Of a stretch of 14,110 nt of DNA, positions 13,293 through 14,110 are shown piece by piece (the stretch's first letter is position 1; each line of letters starts with the position of its first letter). The translations under genes and the position numbers were made by a program. The notes beneath the pieces were generated by a model that had not been told where the DNA came from, made no database searches, and worked only from the letters and a program-made list of their open reading frames with translations. Source of the DNA: an uncultured Clostridia bacterium (lineage in GTDB: Bacteria; Bacillota; Clostridia; UMGS1810); the NCBI GenBank assembly GCA_937959315.1, contig CALGRC010000051.1:1-14110 (forward strand), written 5' to 3'.

Positions 13293-14110
13293 TCAAGCCT
13301 CCTTTTTATGGCCTTGCCCTGCCAAATGATTCCGTACCAGCTCTGCCCGCTTAACATCCCGTTCAAAGCTGGTCATAGCATGCCCGCCCATCACATGCCC
13401 GGGGCGGGATTCTACCATCAAAGTGTTCAAATCCCGAATGGTAACATCCCGGATAAAACCAATGGAAACGCCCATCCGGACATTGCTGAGCAAATCGTTG
13501 AGCTCAGCGGAAGACAAAATCCGTGCATACCGCAAAGTACCCAAGGAACGGGAAATCTGATCTTCAATGGCCGCGCCGTTTTCTTTCATCATGCGGCCGC
13601 GCAACTCCCGTTCCTGTGCAATGATTTGGTTGATAACCTCTGTCACGCCGTCGATGATTTCTGTTTCACTGCGGCCGAGCGTCACCTGGTTGGATACCTG
13701 GAATACATTGCCCTGGGATTTGGTGCCCTCCCCATACAGGCCGCGCACCGTGATGCCCAATTTCCCAATGGTAGAAAACAAACTGTCTGCCAAATGGGCG
13801 CTGCACAGCGCCGGCAGGTGCAGCATGAACGACAGCCGCATACCTGTGCCCACATTGGTGGGGCAAGCCGTCAAATATCCGTATTTTTCGTGGAAGGCAT
13901 AGGGCAGTTCTTTTCCCAGAAAATCATCAATCTTTTCCAAAAGGTCATAGGCCTTTTGCGCCTCCAGCCCGGAAAACATGCTCTGCAGCCGCAGGTGGTC
14001 TTCCTCATTGACCAGGATACTCACACTGTCATCCGCACTGACAAACACCGCCTTGTTTTTGGTGTTTTTAAGCATATCCGGGCTAATCACATGCTCTTCC
14101 ATCAACCGCT
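13293..14110 (-). CDS. mcsB: Protein arginine kinase McsB (C-terminal part; 5' end outside window)
   Basis: The frame is open to the window edge; the internal TTG/ATG near 14105 is not the start. About 271 of the usual 340-360 residues are present, missing the first part of the guanido-kinase domain. Visible family marks are 'EEHVISPDML', the 'NEEDHLRLQ' loop, the catalytic-Cys segment 'LTACPTNVGTGMR' and the conserved 'ATP:guanido' C-terminal lobe followed by the helical arginine-phosphate-binding domain with 'MGVSIGFIRDVTIRDLN'. McsB phosphorylates arginines on misfolded proteins and repressor CtsR, targeting them to ClpC-ClpP. It is followed by clpC in the classical ctsR-mcsA-mcsB-clpC order; ctsR and mcsA should lie just beyond the window. 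Confidence 0.95.
   Translation of the reverse strand, partial: RLMEEHVISPDMLKNTKNKAVFVSADDSVSILVNEEDHLRLQSMFSGLEAQKAYDLLEKIDDFLGKELPYAFHEKYGYLTACPTNVGTGMRLSFMLHLPALCSAHLADSLFSTIGKLGITVRGLYGEGTKSQGNVFQVSNQVTLGRSETEIIDGVTEVINQIIAQERELRGRMMKENGAAIEDQISRSLGTLRYARILSSAELNDLLSNVRMGVSIGFIRDVTIRDLNTLMVESRPGHVMGGHAMTSFERDVKRAELVRNHLAGQGHKKEA

Overview
The window looks like a low-to-moderate GC Clostridia chromosome (Bacillota), probably a gut anaerobe. The evidence is the gene set: a BspA-type LRR protein with SLH anchors, a bifunctional AdhE under a Rex-like operator, a DUF4886 protein and an mcsB-clpC pair. Strong AGGAGG ribosome sites and compact bidirectional terminators fit the same group. Genus cannot be set from this sequence alone.

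Region 1 (1-2128) holds the 3' part of a large surface gene: BspA-like leucine-rich repeats, three SLH domains, then a strong terminator. Region 2 (about 2150-5280) is AT-richer and looks like the right end of an integrative conjugative element. It contains a Tn916 orf7-like sigma factor, an overlapping orf8-like small HTH protein, a 530-base segment full of inverted repeats, a 56-residue protein, and a large serine recombinase read toward the edge. Just beyond it, an in-frame Cys-rich tail without a start may be the 3' remnant of an interrupted gene. No conjugation genes are in the window, so this is either the end of a large element that continues upstream, in which case the LRR-SLH gene would be cargo, or a decayed remnant.

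Region 3 (5401-9912) is core-like. A leftward SGNH-type DUF4886 gene is divergent from adhE. The adhE promoter carries two 18-bp Rex-like boxes that are exact inverted copies of each other, one covering the -35 and one just downstream of the -10. An APH-fold kinase follows adhE after 29 bases and probably shares its transcript. Region 4 (9911-10846) has a leftward secreted repeat-containing acidic protein and a rightward 56-residue Cys-rich small protein. Region 5 (10849-14110) is the leftward protein quality-control operon: the 3' part of mcsB (protein arginine kinase) followed 5 bases later by clpC.

Most likely working links are NADH-responsive control of fermentative ethanol formation (adhE), arginine-phosphorylation-guided proteolysis (McsB and ClpC), and element excision and integration (recombinase, sigma and HTH regulators, perhaps the 56-residue protein). 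No tRNA, rRNA, CRISPR array or insertion sequence was seen.
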